Counted from the first letter of the stretch, positions 37,941-46,824 are shown. The stretch: 64,000 bases of DNA from Desulfobacteraceae bacterium (GCA_011389515.1 JAABUA010000004.1:1-64000), one strand, 5' to 3'. Made by a program: numbers and translations. The notes: generated by a model from the sequence alone, not told the origin.

Positions 37941-38297
37941 TCAATGACCTTGGCAGATGCCAAATTTTTCGCGTGTTTCCATGGTTTGCTGGCAATGGGT
38001 GCACAACGTGGCTGTGGGATTAACCTTCAGGCGGCGCATGGAGATTTTATTTCCGCAGGCATTGCAGGTTCCGTATTCTCCGCTTTCTATACGCTTTAAT
38101 GCGCGATCGATTTCTTTTATCTGGTTTCTGTCCCTTTCCGCCATTAATATCAGCAGCCTTCGGTCAGACTCGGCGACGCTCCTGTCCATTTCATCCGAAC
38201 CCGAATAGACGTCGGTTCCAAGGCGCTGACCCGCTTGCTGGACATTTTTTGTCGTTTGTTTCAGGAGTTCCTGCAGGGTTTGATGGAATGCTTTCAC
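37941..38297 (-). CDS. dksA: DksA/TraR-family zinc-finger regulator
   Basis: 118 residues. A coiled-coil N-terminal region (KAFHQTLQELLKQTTKN onward, with acidic residues at the turn) is followed by a four-Cys zinc finger (CNACGNKI...CTHC). DksA binds the secondary channel of RNA polymerase and works with ppGpp in the stringent response. I chose GTG 38297 because GGAGGGAC stands 8 bp before it; an ATG 26 codons upstream would add an unrelated hydrophobic tail. Whether it is DksA itself or a paralogue is uncertain. Confidence 0.85.
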   Translation of the reverse strand: MKAFHQTLQELLKQTTKNVQQAGQRLGTDVYSGSDEMDRSVAESDRRLLILMAERDRNQIKEIDRALKRIESGEYGTCNACGNKISMRRLKVNPTATLCTHCQQTMETREKFGICQGH

Positions 38298-38614
38298 TTG
38301 ATGTCCCTCCCTTTGATTAATCCAATTGAACTTAAAAATGAAAAATATTGCCGGGAATATCTTATCAGTCTGCATACGCTGAACTATAGGCGGTCTAAAG
38401 TTACCTGATTGTGAACATAAACGATCAATTTGGTTTTATTTTTTTTCACCTAAACGTCATTTCAGGGATTTGTGTTCGTCATCTTGGTCTGTGATTGTAT
38501 GCCATACAGGGCTTAGCTATGTGTTGGAGTCCGTTTTGATGAGAGGTTGATGGATGTCACCTCCGGTTATCTCCATAAACCTGCACTTGGAATAGGAAAC
38601 GGGAGACTTTTGGT
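38298..38614. other. Intergenic region between dksA and the HAD gene
   Basis: 317 bp with divergent genes on each side. A stem AGGTTGATGGA / TCCATAAACCT (38544-38582) with a 17-base loop lies 30 bp before the HAD gene, in what would be its leader. It does not match a riboswitch that I know. Otherwise nothing supported. Confidence 0.4.
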
Positions 38615-39382
38615 ATGCTTGAGTTTTCACAGAACATCGAAAAAACGTTTTTTAACCCATCTATGATACGAATCCGGGGTATTCTTTTTGACAAGGACGG
38701 AACGCTTTTTGATTTGCATCGCAGTTGGTTCCCGCTTGTGAAAAAAGCCGCTGATATTGCCTCAGGGGGAGATGTTGAATTGGCTGAAAAGCTTTTATCT
38801 GCCGGCGGGTGCGATCTGAATTCAGGTTGTTTTTATCCGGAAGCACCTGTTGCAACCTGGAGTGTTAAGGATGTTGCATCATTATGGGTTGGATTGGGAG
38901 CTGTTTTATCAAGATCAAAATTGTCCCATGCGATCAATAAAATATATTTCCGTTACGGATTGCAGTATGCATCGCCGGTGACCGATCTTAAACGGTTTTT
39001 TTGTTTTCTGAAAAGCAGGAAATTCAAGCTTGGCATTGCCACCAATGACAGCAAAGCGGCTGCATATGCCGCGGTAAAGGCGTATGGATTGTCGGACGAA
39101 GTCTGTTTTGTTGCCGGATATGACAGCGGTTTTGGACCCAAACCGTCGCCTGGGATGGTATTTGGATTTTGTCTTGAAGCCGGGTTGTCGGCTGACCAGG
39201 TGGCGGTCGTAGGTGACAGCGGACTTGATATGATCATGGCACGGCTTGCTGCGGCCGGGCTTAAAGTAGGCGTCTTGACCGGGGCGGGCACCCGGGAAAC
39301 TCTTGCCAAACAAGCGGATTTTATAGTCGACGATATTACCGGCCTGACGCGACTGGCATTGGTGTCACAGGGCCTTCGATGA
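38615..39382 (+). CDS. HAD-superfamily phosphatase
   Basis: 255 residues. Motif I is GILFDKDGTLFDL (nucleophile and acid Asp), motif II is LGIATNDSK, motif III is the Lys in GFGPKPSPG, and motif IV is VAVVGDSGLDM. The helical cap after motif I is of the phosphoglycolate phosphatase kind. The motif I DKDGT rules out phosphonoacetaldehyde hydrolase, which has D-x-A-G-T. GGGAG precedes the ATG. It converges on the AEP-type transporter operon; it might act on a phosphate ester in phosphonate use, but this is not shown. Confidence 0.87.
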   Translation: MLEFSQNIEKTFFNPSMIRIRGILFDKDGTLFDLHRSWFPLVKKAADIASGGDVELAEKLLSAGGCDLNSGCFYPEAPVATWSVKDVASLWVGLGAVLSRSKLSHAINKIYFRYGLQYASPVTDLKRFFCFLKSRKFKLGIATNDSKAAAYAAVKAYGLSDEVCFVAGYDSGFGPKPSPGMVFGFCLEAGLSADQVAVVGDSGLDMIMARLAAAGLKVGVLTGAGTRETLAKQADFIVDDITGLTRLALVSQGLR

Positions 39383-39449
39383 ATTGCAATTGTTGTGGGG
39401 CAGAACAGACAGGTCATTTATCCGGCAACAGGGCAACTACTTCTATTCC

Positions 39450-41150
39450 TCAGCGGATGAGAGAAATATGACGGTGGCCGAAGGTATTGAGAAGGATGCG
39501 TGCGACCAGCAGAACGGAAACCACAACTGCCATGATGCATACAGAAAAGGCGGCTGCCTGGTTTACCGCCCCCCGGTCTTCCAACAGAAGCACGGATACG
39601 GCCGCTACCTGTGTAGACGGGGTCATCAGAAAGATCACAGCGCTTAAGGTAACCATGCTCCGCATGAAGAAAAATACCGCCACACCCAGAAGGGTCGGCC
39701 ACATCAGGGGAAGCGTTATTTTACGCACGGTCCGTATAAATGTCCCCCCAAGGATGGCCGATGCTTCATCGTAAGTGCTGCTGATCTGTTTCATGCTGGT
39801 CGAGGCGATCAGAAAACCCTGGGCGTGATAGTAATACACGTTGCAGATAGCGATGAGCAGAAGCGATCCGTAGATAGCGTAAACCGGGTTTGATGGATTG
39901 TTAAACGCCATGATATACCCCAGCCCTAATACCATGCCCGGGACCGCCGCCGGAACAATGCAAAGGAAATATAACGGGGTGTCGAAAAAAGTGTTAAAGC
40001 GTTCGGTGACATAAGCGGCCAGACCCGTGGCTGTAACGCCGATACCGGCGGCCATCAGACCCGTATAGATGCTGTTGTAAAGCGGTTGGATGCCGTTTTG
40101 AACATCAAAGGCATAATGGCGAAGAGAAAAATCCAGCCTGTATGGCCACAGGTGCGTAAAGCTTGCAAAAATCACGATGCCCAACACAGCGAGGATACAT
40201 AGACATATCAGCGTTACGTAAACGGCGAAAAAACCGTCGCGCAGATGGTGAGGCTCTATGACCATAGGTGTTGCATGCTCGGATAGGAGACCGTAGTGGT
40301 TTTTGTTTAAAACCTTTTCAATGGCGACGGCAGCGGCTACAGGAAGAAGTAGCACCATCCCGATGACCGTGCCGAGCTCGAAATTGGCCTGTCCGATAAC
40401 CTGGTTGTATACCTCAGTGGCAAGAACGTTATAATCGCCGCCTACTACCATGGGATTTCCGAAATCGGTGATGACTAAGGTAAAAACGACGAATGTGGCG
40501 GCCATGACGGCGAATCGCGTGGAAGGCAGGGTGACTGTCATGAAGGTCCGGAAGGGCCCTGCTCCCAATATGCGCGATGATTCATACAGGCGATTGTCCG
40601 CAGCAGCCAACGATGCCGAGAAAATCAGAAATGCATAAGGGAAAACATATAACACACTTGAGATGACGATTCCCCAGAAGCCGTATATGGAGTATTCGGT
40701 TCCAAATGTCCTGTTAATGATGCCGTTTCGGCCCATAAGGAGCAGGAGTCCCTGAGCCTGAACCAAAGATGGGGCGAAAAGGGGTATCAATGCGATCAGC
40801 CTGAAAACATTTTTACCCGGAACCCGGGTTCGCTGTGTGGCAAAGGCGAAGCCATATGCCAGAAAAACGGTTATCCCTGTGGTAAGCAGCGTGACCGCAA
40901 ATGAGTTATAAAGCAGCAGAAAAAACCGCCTTGTTCCGAGAACGGTGATATAGTTTTCCAGCCCCAGACCGTCTGCGGTTTGGAAACTGCGACCGAGGAT
41001 ATGGATCAGGGGATATAAAACAAAAAGGAACAAAGGGAGGGCGACCAGTCCGACAGCAAAAACCTTAAGCAGAAATTCGCCGTCTATTTCCGCGGTCCTG
41101 TTTTTAGCGCGATTGAAAAGGCTGCCAGCAGCGCTGATGCTTATTCCCAT
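39450..41150 (-). CDS. Two-domain ABC permease, 2-aminoethylphosphonate type
   Basis: 566 residues made of two fused permease halves with about twelve transmembrane helices, like the iron (FbpB) and putative 2-aminoethylphosphonate permeases. EAA-like loops are seen in each half: AADNRLYESSRILGAGPF and SSTYDEASAILGGTFIR. The start overlaps the ATPase stop by 10 bp. With the adjacent ATPase and binding protein it makes a complete importer. The substrate call (AEP rather than ferric iron) rests on overall similarity and the phosphorus context. Confidence 0.82.
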   Translation of the reverse strand: MGISISAAGSLFNRAKNRTAEIDGEFLLKVFAVGLVALPLFLFVLYPLIHILGRSFQTADGLGLENYITVLGTRRFFLLLYNSFAVTLLTTGITVFLAYGFAFATQRTRVPGKNVFRLIALIPLFAPSLVQAQGLLLLMGRNGIINRTFGTEYSIYGFWGIVISSVLYVFPYAFLIFSASLAAADNRLYESSRILGAGPFRTFMTVTLPSTRFAVMAATFVVFTLVITDFGNPMVVGGDYNVLATEVYNQVIGQANFELGTVIGMVLLLPVAAAVAIEKVLNKNHYGLLSEHATPMVIEPHHLRDGFFAVYVTLICLCILAVLGIVIFASFTHLWPYRLDFSLRHYAFDVQNGIQPLYNSIYTGLMAAGIGVTATGLAAYVTERFNTFFDTPLYFLCIVPAAVPGMVLGLGYIMAFNNPSNPVYAIYGSLLLIAICNVYYYHAQGFLIASTSMKQISSTYDEASAILGGTFIRTVRKITLPLMWPTLLGVAVFFFMRSMVTLSAVIFLMTPSTQVAAVSVLLLEDRGAVNQAAAFSVCIMAVVVSVLLVARILLNTFGHRHISLIR

Positions 41151-42175
41151 TCCAGTATCCGGACGAATGGGGGCGGCATTGAGACATAGCGGGTGTGGCC
41201 GATCATCAAACCATCTGCCTGGCCAGGCATCTCAGCAGTGATGCGGATCGGCCCTTTACCGTTCTGGATATGGTCGAGCCTGAGGATTACCCGGGTCAGG
41301 TTGCCAAGACGCCGTATCAGCATGACAGTCCCTTTGAAAACGCTTTCCGAGTCGGCATTCGTTGTAAGATAAACGTGCTCGGGGCGTATCCCGAGCAGGT
41401 TCGGTACTGCACCCTTGGTGTGGCCGTTTCGCGAATAGGGTATTCCTGTACTTGCCGGCAATACGTTCATTCGGCCGATAAACCGGGCTACGAAACTGTT
41501 TGCAGGGTTTTGATAGACATCCATCGGCGAGCCTTCCTGAATTATCTTCCCGTCACACATGACCACCAATTTATCAGACAGTGTCAGCGCCTCCTCCTGA
41601 TCGTGGGTTACCATGATGGTTGTGATGCGCAATTGGTTCTGCAGGGTTTTTATTTCATCCCGCAATTCCTCGCGGACTTTGGCGTCAAGGGCCGAGAGCG
41701 GCTCGTCCAGTAAAAGCATGGATGGTTTTGGCGCCAGTGCCCTGGCCAGGGCAACCCGCTGCTGCTGCCCTCCGGACAACTGGTGCGGATATTTGAGCGC
41801 CTGGTCCTCCAGATGAACAAGAAAAAGTATTTCCTTCACCCGTTCGGCAATGTCGCTTTTCTGCCATTTTCTAGACTCAAGCCCATATGCCACATTGGCA
41901 GCGATGGTCATATTCGGAAACAGGGAGTAGGATTGAAAAACCATCCCAAAATTTCGTTTTCGCGCCGGAACGGACAACAGGTTTCTGCCATCCAGAAATA
42001 GAACCCCTTCATCGGGCTGCAACAGACCCGAGATAACGCGCAGCAGGGTGGTTTTTCCGCATCCGGAGGGTCCCAGGAAACAAACGAGTGAGCCGCTTTC
42101 GACCTGAAGACTGACATTGTCAAGCGCCTTCAGGCGGCCGAAGAATTTGCTGGTATTTCTGATTTCAAGCGACAT
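41141..42175 (-). CDS. ABC transporter ATP-binding protein, 2-aminoethylphosphonate type
   Basis: About 344 residues. Walker A FLGPSGCGKTTLLRVISG, signature [16 protein letters not shown], Walker B MLLLDEPLSALD and the switch His in MVTHDQEEA. The C-terminal ~110 residues form a TOBE-like regulatory domain (LLGIRPEHVYLTTN). It energises the fused permease. The start is at ATG 42175; a GTG three codons earlier is possible. Confidence 0.9.
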   Translation of the reverse strand: MSLEIRNTSKFFGRLKALDNVSLQVESGSLVCFLGPSGCGKTTLLRVISGLLQPDEGVLFLDGRNLLSVPARKRNFGMVFQSYSLFPNMTIAANVAYGLESRKWQKSDIAERVKEILFLVHLEDQALKYPHQLSGGQQQRVALARALAPKPSMLLLDEPLSALDAKVREELRDEIKTLQNQLRITTIMVTHDQEEALTLSDKLVVMCDGKIIQEGSPMDVYQNPANSFVARFIGRMNVLPASTGIPYSRNGHTKGAVPNLLGIRPEHVYLTTNADSESVFKGTVMLIRRLGNLTRVILRLDHIQNGKGPIRITAEMPGQADGLMIGHTRYVSMPPPFVRILEWE

Positions 42176-42204
42176 GCGACTCACCCGTTAAATACAACGC
42201 ATCC

Positions 42205-43233
42205 TTATCGTTCAAGCTGTGTCTGCCATTCTTTCAGAATGCGGTCCCGGTTGGCCGCCGACCATGAAAAGTCCATATCCACCATGACGGACCCAATATC
42301 TTCAGGCAGCCCGGCTTCAATAAAGCTCACGGGCATATTGCCGCCAGAGACGGTAACAATCTCTTTCCATTTGTAATATTCATTGACGGCATTTTCGGAA
42401 AGGGTCCAGTCAATAAAGCGTTTTGCCGCCGCCTTGTTTTTTGACGTTTTCATGAGGGCTGTGGCTTCCAGTTCATTGCCTGCGCCTTCCGCCGGAATCA
42501 CCATGGTAATGGGATACCCTTCATCGATGTTCTTTATGGCCCGCAGGGCGAAAGAAGCGCCTACGGCGAATTCCCCTGCGCTGGCGACATTGCAGGGCCT
42601 TGATCCACTCTTGATGTATTGGGCAATGTTCTTATCGAGTTCTTTGAGATATTGCCAACCGTCTTCCTCCCCTTTCAATTGCAGAATGGAGGCAATCTGA
42701 AGATAACCCGTACCGGAACTGGCCGGGTTGGGCATGACCACTTCACCCTTGAATTCAGGCTTCAACAGATCTTCCCAGGATGCGGGCATAGGCAGGTTCT
42801 TTTTTTCCAGGATTTCGTTGTTTACGCAAAAAGCTGCCATATAGCCCGTTTTGGCGAACCAGCGATTTTGTGGATCACGAAATCGCGCCGGCACTTTTTC
42901 AATCCCTTTTGGCCGATAGGATTCAAGCATACTCAAAATACGGGGATCAACCATGTTGGTGACGGCCCAGCCCCAGATGACATCATGTCTGGGATTGGCG
43001 CTTTCAGCAAGCATTCTGGCATGGAGATCGCCTGTAGACAGGCGAAGCAGATTGACTTTGATATCGGGCAGATCTTTCTGCATGGCAGCCAAAAAGGCGG
43101 CAGCCTCATCTTCCTCGTAGGACGTGTACACCGTGATTTCGCTGGCGCGGGTTTCGGAAATTGCAAAACCGACGATTAACGCAAATCCGAAAAAGAAACA
43201 TAACAGGCTTTTTGAAATTGTTTTCATGCTCAT
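42205..43233 (-). CDS. Periplasmic binding protein, 2-aminoethylphosphonate type
   Basis: About 342 residues. Signal peptide (LLCFFFGFALIVGFAISETRA) followed by a type II periplasmic binding fold: EITVYTSYEEDEAAAFLAAM, WGWAVTNMVDPRILSML, then VVMPNPASSGTGYLQIASIL. The family includes ferric-iron and AEP-binding proteins; the conserved iron-ligand Tyr pair is not evident, favouring an organophosphonate ligand. GGAG precedes ATG 43233. It is the first gene of the importer operon; a family D repeat begins 33 bp upstream. Confidence 0.85.
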   Translation of the reverse strand: MSMKTISKSLLCFFFGFALIVGFAISETRASEITVYTSYEEDEAAAFLAAMQKDLPDIKVNLLRLSTGDLHARMLAESANPRHDVIWGWAVTNMVDPRILSMLESYRPKGIEKVPARFRDPQNRWFAKTGYMAAFCVNNEILEKKNLPMPASWEDLLKPEFKGEVVMPNPASSGTGYLQIASILQLKGEEDGWQYLKELDKNIAQYIKSGSRPCNVASAGEFAVGASFALRAIKNIDEGYPITMVIPAEGAGNELEATALMKTSKNKAAAKRFIDWTLSENAVNEYYKWKEIVTVSGGNMPVSFIEAGLPEDIGSVMVDMDFSWSAANRDRILKEWQTQLER

Positions 43234-43266
43234 CAATTATCTCCAGATTAGTGTGGGTATCGTTAA

Positions 43267-43412
43267 CAGGTTGTTGAAAAACTACTGCGCTTGCTCTTGC
43301 TGATGCTGCGTTAAAATTCGGCTCAAAATGCTCATTTACATCGTGTAAACTCCGCTTTTTCGCCTCATTTTGCCTTGCCTCAGCTACGCCCGCGACGTTT
43401 TTTAACAACCTG
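43267..43412. repeat. Palindromic dispersed repeat, family D
   Basis: 146 bp with tips CAGGTTGTTGAAAAAC and GTTTTTTAACAACCTG (15 of 16 bases inverted). The centre is GTTTACACGATGTAAA (minus strand) flanked by AT-rich blocks (CTCAAAATGCTCA, CGCTTTTTCGCC) and GC-rich arms, the same plan as family A. It occupies the promoter region of the AEP-type transporter. 43413-43683 has no supported gene. Confidence 0.85.
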
Positions 43413-43683
43413 CTAAACGGACAAATATTCGTTTATCCTATTAACATTTGTTTTGTTGTGAAATTATAACGGTCAGGTGGCGTTTTGGTAACAAATGCTT
43501 GTGGAATTTTTATTCGTTGGTTCGTTGGGGAACTTCGGGAGCAGGTTTTTTTTGGATAAATCAGAGAAAACCGGTGCTTGTAGCTTGATGCCGAACGTGA
43601 ATCCGGAAGGTTATAATCGGTCAGCATCGCCTGTCGAGCCGTCAGGAGGACGATTGTTTATACCGAACTGAGGCTTGGGTTCT

Positions 43684-43755
43684 CCCTGCCTATTCCGTGT
43701 GTATGATTTCGCCTTTGACTATGTATACCATCTTTTCCGCCAGGTTGGTGGGATA
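43684..43755 (-). pseudogene. Fragment of the phoU 3' end
   Basis: The segment encodes TNLAEKMVYIVKGEIIHTE and a stop, the C-terminus of PhoU. Its first 36 bases, including six bases after the stop codon, are identical to 51350-51385 at the end of the intact phoU; after that identity drops. No phoU coding sequence is recognisable upstream of it. It is a duplicated remnant. 43756-43865 holds nothing else I can support. Confidence 0.85.
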
Positions 43756-43865
43756 CTGTCCGCTCTATTTTTTGGGAAGCCGTCAGTGTGAGACCGTAAA
43801 TTCGGTGGGAGACTGACCGGCGACAAGACCGTTCCATAGCCGGCATTCACCGACGCACCCACATG

Positions 43866-44300
43866 TTATCCGCAGCATCCACCCAGTATACGGGGTTTGG
43901 GTGCGCCGTCCGTTTCCTTTTCAGCGATGGCGTTTTTAACGGCCTGCTTGACCATCTCCACGTCTTCCGGGTCCAGTTTGAACGCTTTGTTTTTTTCGAT
44001 GCCGTATTCCGTTATTACAAGGTGCTTATGAAGCGGAAGCGGGACCCCTGCTCCCTGAAGTGTGGCCTTTCCGCAGGCAATTTCGCAGCCGTCGATCACA
44101 ACCAGGGAGGCGGCGTCTTTGGCGGACCGGACAAAACCGGAAAGGCGTCCGCCAATACCGGCCAGGCAATACATTTTTCCGGCGCCCTCCTCCGTCAATT
44201 CCACTGCGGCCCGGTTGGCCAGCTGCCCCACATTGGACCCGCCGGAGCAGGACAGCAGCATGGTTACGGGACCGGAATTTTCACAGCACTTGTCGGTCAT
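43866..44300 (-). CDS. DGC-domain putative zinc-binding protein
   Basis: 144 residues. Conserved motifs of the DGC family are LLSCSGGSNVGQLANRAA, CLAGIGGRL, the name-giving VVIDGCEIACGKA, and YGIEKNKAF. The Cys residues are thought to bind zinc or another soft metal. A C-terminal GGCCG could be a metal or arsenite ligand, since ArsD and ArsA systems use similar pairs. Together with the Fe-S protein 160 bp upstream and its position at the edge of the arsenic island, a metalloid-handling role is possible. A broken second copy lies at 45225-45350. Confidence 0.82.
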   Translation of the reverse strand: MTDKCCENSGPVTMLLSCSGGSNVGQLANRAAVELTEEGAGKMYCLAGIGGRLSGFVRSAKDAASLVVIDGCEIACGKATLQGAGVPLPLHKHLVITEYGIEKNKAFKLDPEDVEMVKQAVKNAIAEKETDGAPKPRILGGCCG

Positions 44301-44462
44301 AGCGAGACTTCCTTTCCAGAACCGATCTCAAAAATGTTGCGAAGGGCTCTGCAATTGTAATATTATATTCCTCAATCACGAATTATAAAATTTCTATTAA
44401 ACCCCTTCTGTATAAATGTCAATAGGGCAGAAAGATCCTTTTTCTCAGTCACTATGCCAGCT

Positions 44463-44984
44463 CTATTCAAAATCAAATCCCGCCAGATAGTTTTTCAGCT
44501 TTTCGCTGTTTTCATTGCTTAATTCCGGGCAGTCCTCCGGCCCCCGTCCCCCGTCCATGACTTGGGCGGCGAACACCATGCAGGTGGGTTGGCCGCATTT
44601 CTTGCAGTTAGTCCTGGGCAGGAGCTTTAAAATTTCCATCAGCAGGGGTTTCTTTTTTCCTGTATAACAAGGGGTGATTTCGTCCCGTTTGTCCCAAGCC
44701 TGGTTGATTTCGTTTTTCATCCACTCCGTAATCTTTTTGGCTTCTTCCTCGTCCTTCAATGCATTGATGGCGATCTTTTGTCCGCTCACGGTGATGAGCT
44801 TGCCATGGGCCTTAAAGGTAACGGACGGCGGATCCTGGAGATAGACATCTCCTCCCAGAACCGCGTTCAGATAGGGCAAAGCGTCACTCACATCCTGGTC
44901 CAGATGGGCGAAGCAATGCACCCCCATGGCGCCCGGCTGACACTCAGAATTAAAAATTTCCAATTGGTAAGTTTCCAGCAGCAT
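44463..44984 (-). CDS. Fe-S protein with C-terminal 4Fe-4S domain
   Basis: 173 residues. The first ~120 form an unrecognised alpha/beta domain. The C-terminal ~45 contain TNCKKCGQPTCMVFAAQV...PEDCPEL, the four-Cys pattern C-x2-C-x4-C-x16-C of the Fe-S domain also found in corrinoid and CO-dehydrogenase-associated proteins. It is likely a cytoplasmic electron carrier. AAGGAGAA precedes the ATG. It is the upstream partner of the DGC protein on the same strand. A TTAGCAAATTGA word at 45129 in its promoter region resembles sites near the arsR genes. Confidence 0.78.
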   Translation of the reverse strand: MLLETYQLEIFNSECQPGAMGVHCFAHLDQDVSDALPYLNAVLGGDVYLQDPPSVTFKAHGKLITVSGQKIAINALKDEEEAKKITEWMKNEINQAWDKRDEITPCYTGKKKPLLMEILKLLPRTNCKKCGQPTCMVFAAQVMDGGRGPEDCPELSNENSEKLKNYLAGFDFE

Positions 44985-45224
44985 TTTATTTTCTCCTTAT
45001 TAATGGCGATGGATTTTGCATCGCCCCGGCCCTGGGCCCCATGACCGCCAGTTGGACATTCCGCTCCCGGATAAGACAGGTGATTTCCTGATACTTTGTC
45101 TGATCGACGATTCATCTCATTTAATCACTTAGCAAATTGATAAAATATAAGTAGTCCTCTCCCTCATTTTTGTCAAGAGGAGACTCAGGAATTCCGCTCG
45201 ATTTCTCCAATACATCTTACCGTC
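44985..45224. other. Intergenic region upstream of the Fe-S gene
   Basis: On the minus strand a short frame around 44998-45113 reads YQEITCLIRERNVQLAVMGP, resembling part of a universal stress protein (compare EIVHMVEERDAQLVVM in the gene at 46969). It may be a remnant. The promoter of the Fe-S/DGC pair should be at about 45120-45160. Confidence 0.35.
45129..45140. promoter_or_regulatory. ArsR-type operator-like word
   Basis: TTAGCAAATTGA, close to TTAGCAAGTTAG (60207) and TTAGCCAATTAA (49388), both next to arsR genes. It lies about 145 bp upstream of the Fe-S/DGC pair. Confidence 0.4.
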
Positions 45225-45350
45225 CCCTTCCTCTGTCAATTTTGCTGCGGCCAGGTTGGTCGGCTGCCCCAACATTGGAGCTGCCGGAGCAGGCCGGCAG
45301 AATCCTTAGGGCATTTGACAACGCCGGCTTTTGTCCATATATTCTTTCAC
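45225..45350 (-). pseudogene. Broken second copy of the DGC gene
   Basis: The minus strand reads LPACSGSSNVG, matching LLSCSGGSNVG of the intact gene, and after a single-base insertion (TGTTGGGG instead of TGTGGGG) continues as QPTNLAAAKLTEEG. The start frame also hits a stop after ten codons. Only the first ~45 codons of the gene are present. It is the remnant of a diverged paralogue, not a recent copy. Confidence 0.75.
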
Positions 45351-45435
45351 GGCGATGCAGTTGATACTTTCCGGGTGCCGTCCGGCAAAGGATTTCATCT
45401 GCTTCCCTTTTCGATAACCGGCAGGGATATTGGTA

Positions 45436-46818
45436 ATGGAAAACGAACCGAAAGAAGAACGACCTTCTGCCCATAGCCTGATTCGCGGCGTGGTGGACGC
45501 ATGCGCAGACTGCGATATATGCCGTTTTTTAATGGAGGACTGTTGTCTGTTTTTTCCTGAACTTTACCGTCTATATGATCGGGAAAGAGAACAGGGGGTC
45601 CCTCCGGCTGTCGAGGAACTCGATCGGCTGGCGGATATGTGCACGCTCTGCGGTCTGTGCCCCTGCGCAAACATCCGCACAGACATAATCCGGTCCAAGA
45701 GGGCCAGGGCGCATGAGCGGGGATTTCCCATTGGTGTGCGCTTACTGGCGGATGTCCAGGGCGCCGGCCGCCTGGGAGGCCGCTTCCCGAAGCTGATCAA
45801 TACAGTATTGCAGGTCGATCCAGCGGCCAAAGCAGCAAAGCGTTTTGCCGGAATATCGCAAAAGCGCAATCTGCCAAAGCTACCGGCAGAGGATTTTTTT
45901 TCATGGGCCAAGAGGAAAAATCTGACCCAAAAACCGGATCGGGTTCCGGCAGCAGCTTATTTTGCCGGATGCACGGCCGGATACCTGTTTCCAGGGGTGG
46001 CCAAAGCCGCCGTAAAGATCCTGGAGAAAAATGGTCTGCCGGTATATGTCCCCCGTCAGCAGTGCTGCGGGATGCCGACGTTGCTCGAAGGGATGGAATC
46101 TCTTATGCGCACCCGGGTACAAAAAAATCTTTCTTTTCTTCTGGAAGCAGCCGATGCCGGTTTTGATCTGGTAACAACATGCCCCACGTGCGGTTTTTTC
46201 ATGAAAATACTCCTTCGGGAAGGGGCCCATTACTCGCAGGCTTACCAGGATGCGGCCGGTGCCGGTGCCAATGAGATTCGCCTCCCGCGAACAGGAAGCG
46301 GCAAAGACGGACATACCTTTCTTCAAAAGTCTATTTACGGCAAGATTCTCAGGGACAACCCGAATTTTACAGGCATCGATCCCCTTGCGCGAATCCGTCT
46401 TTCAGAGGCACTTTTGGACATGGGGGAGTATCTGATGCGCATTCACCGGGAGGGGCGCTTCGATACGAACCTGGGGCGCAGGGACCAAAGACTGGCCTAT
46501 TTTGCCCCTTGCCACCAGCGGCAGCAGAATATTGGAAGCCCCTACGAAGAATTGCTCGGATTTGTGCCCGGCTTGGAAATCCTGCGTATCGGTGGATCCA
46601 TGGACTGCTGCGGTATGGGCGGCAGCCTTGGGTTCAAGAAGCACTTTCACGACGCATCGGTTCGCCTGGGACAACCGTTGGCTGAAAAAATCAAAGGGGC
46701 TTCCCCGGAGGCCATAGTTACGGACTGTCTGAGCTGCCGGCTTCAGTTCCAGCACCTGCTGCCGTCGCTTCCGGTATTTCATCCGCTGGAAATCATCGCA
46801 GCGGCGTATAAACTGTAA
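45436..46818 (+). CDS. GlpC/HdrD-like Fe-S protein with two CCG domains
   Basis: About 460 residues. Two ferredoxin-type clusters at the N-terminus (ADCDICRFLMEDCC and CTLCGLCPCA) are followed by two Cys-rich CCG domains (FAGCTAGYLF...QQCCGMP and FAPCHQRQQN...DCCGMGG). This is the architecture of GlpC and heterodisulfide-reductase-like electron-transfer subunits, which pass electrons between a flavoprotein and membrane quinones. No partner flavoprotein is adjacent, so its donor is unknown. ATG 45436 is chosen. A family C tip begins 7 bp after the stop, and a hairpin follows. Confidence 0.85.
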   Translation: MENEPKEERPSAHSLIRGVVDACADCDICRFLMEDCCLFFPELYRLYDREREQGVPPAVEELDRLADMCTLCGLCPCANIRTDIIRSKRARAHERGFPIGVRLLADVQGAGRLGGRFPKLINTVLQVDPAAKAAKRFAGISQKRNLPKLPAEDFFSWAKRKNLTQKPDRVPAAAYFAGCTAGYLFPGVAKAAVKILEKNGLPVYVPRQQCCGMPTLLEGMESLMRTRVQKNLSFLLEAADAGFDLVTTCPTCGFFMKILLREGAHYSQAYQDAAGAGANEIRLPRTGSGKDGHTFLQKSIYGKILRDNPNFTGIDPLARIRLSEALLDMGEYLMRIHREGRFDTNLGRRDQRLAYFAPCHQRQQNIGSPYEELLGFVPGLEILRIGGSMDCCGMGGSLGFKKHFHDASVRLGQPLAEKIKGASPEAIVTDCLSCRLQFQHLLPSLPVFHPLEIIAAAYKL

Positions 46819-46824
46819 CGTTTT

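Noticed and set aside
38615-39382. HAD gene as phosphonoacetaldehyde hydrolase (phnX)
   Set aside because: Motif I is DKDGT; PhnX has an Ala after the nucleophile region (D-x-A-G-T) and a lysine-bearing cap not seen here.
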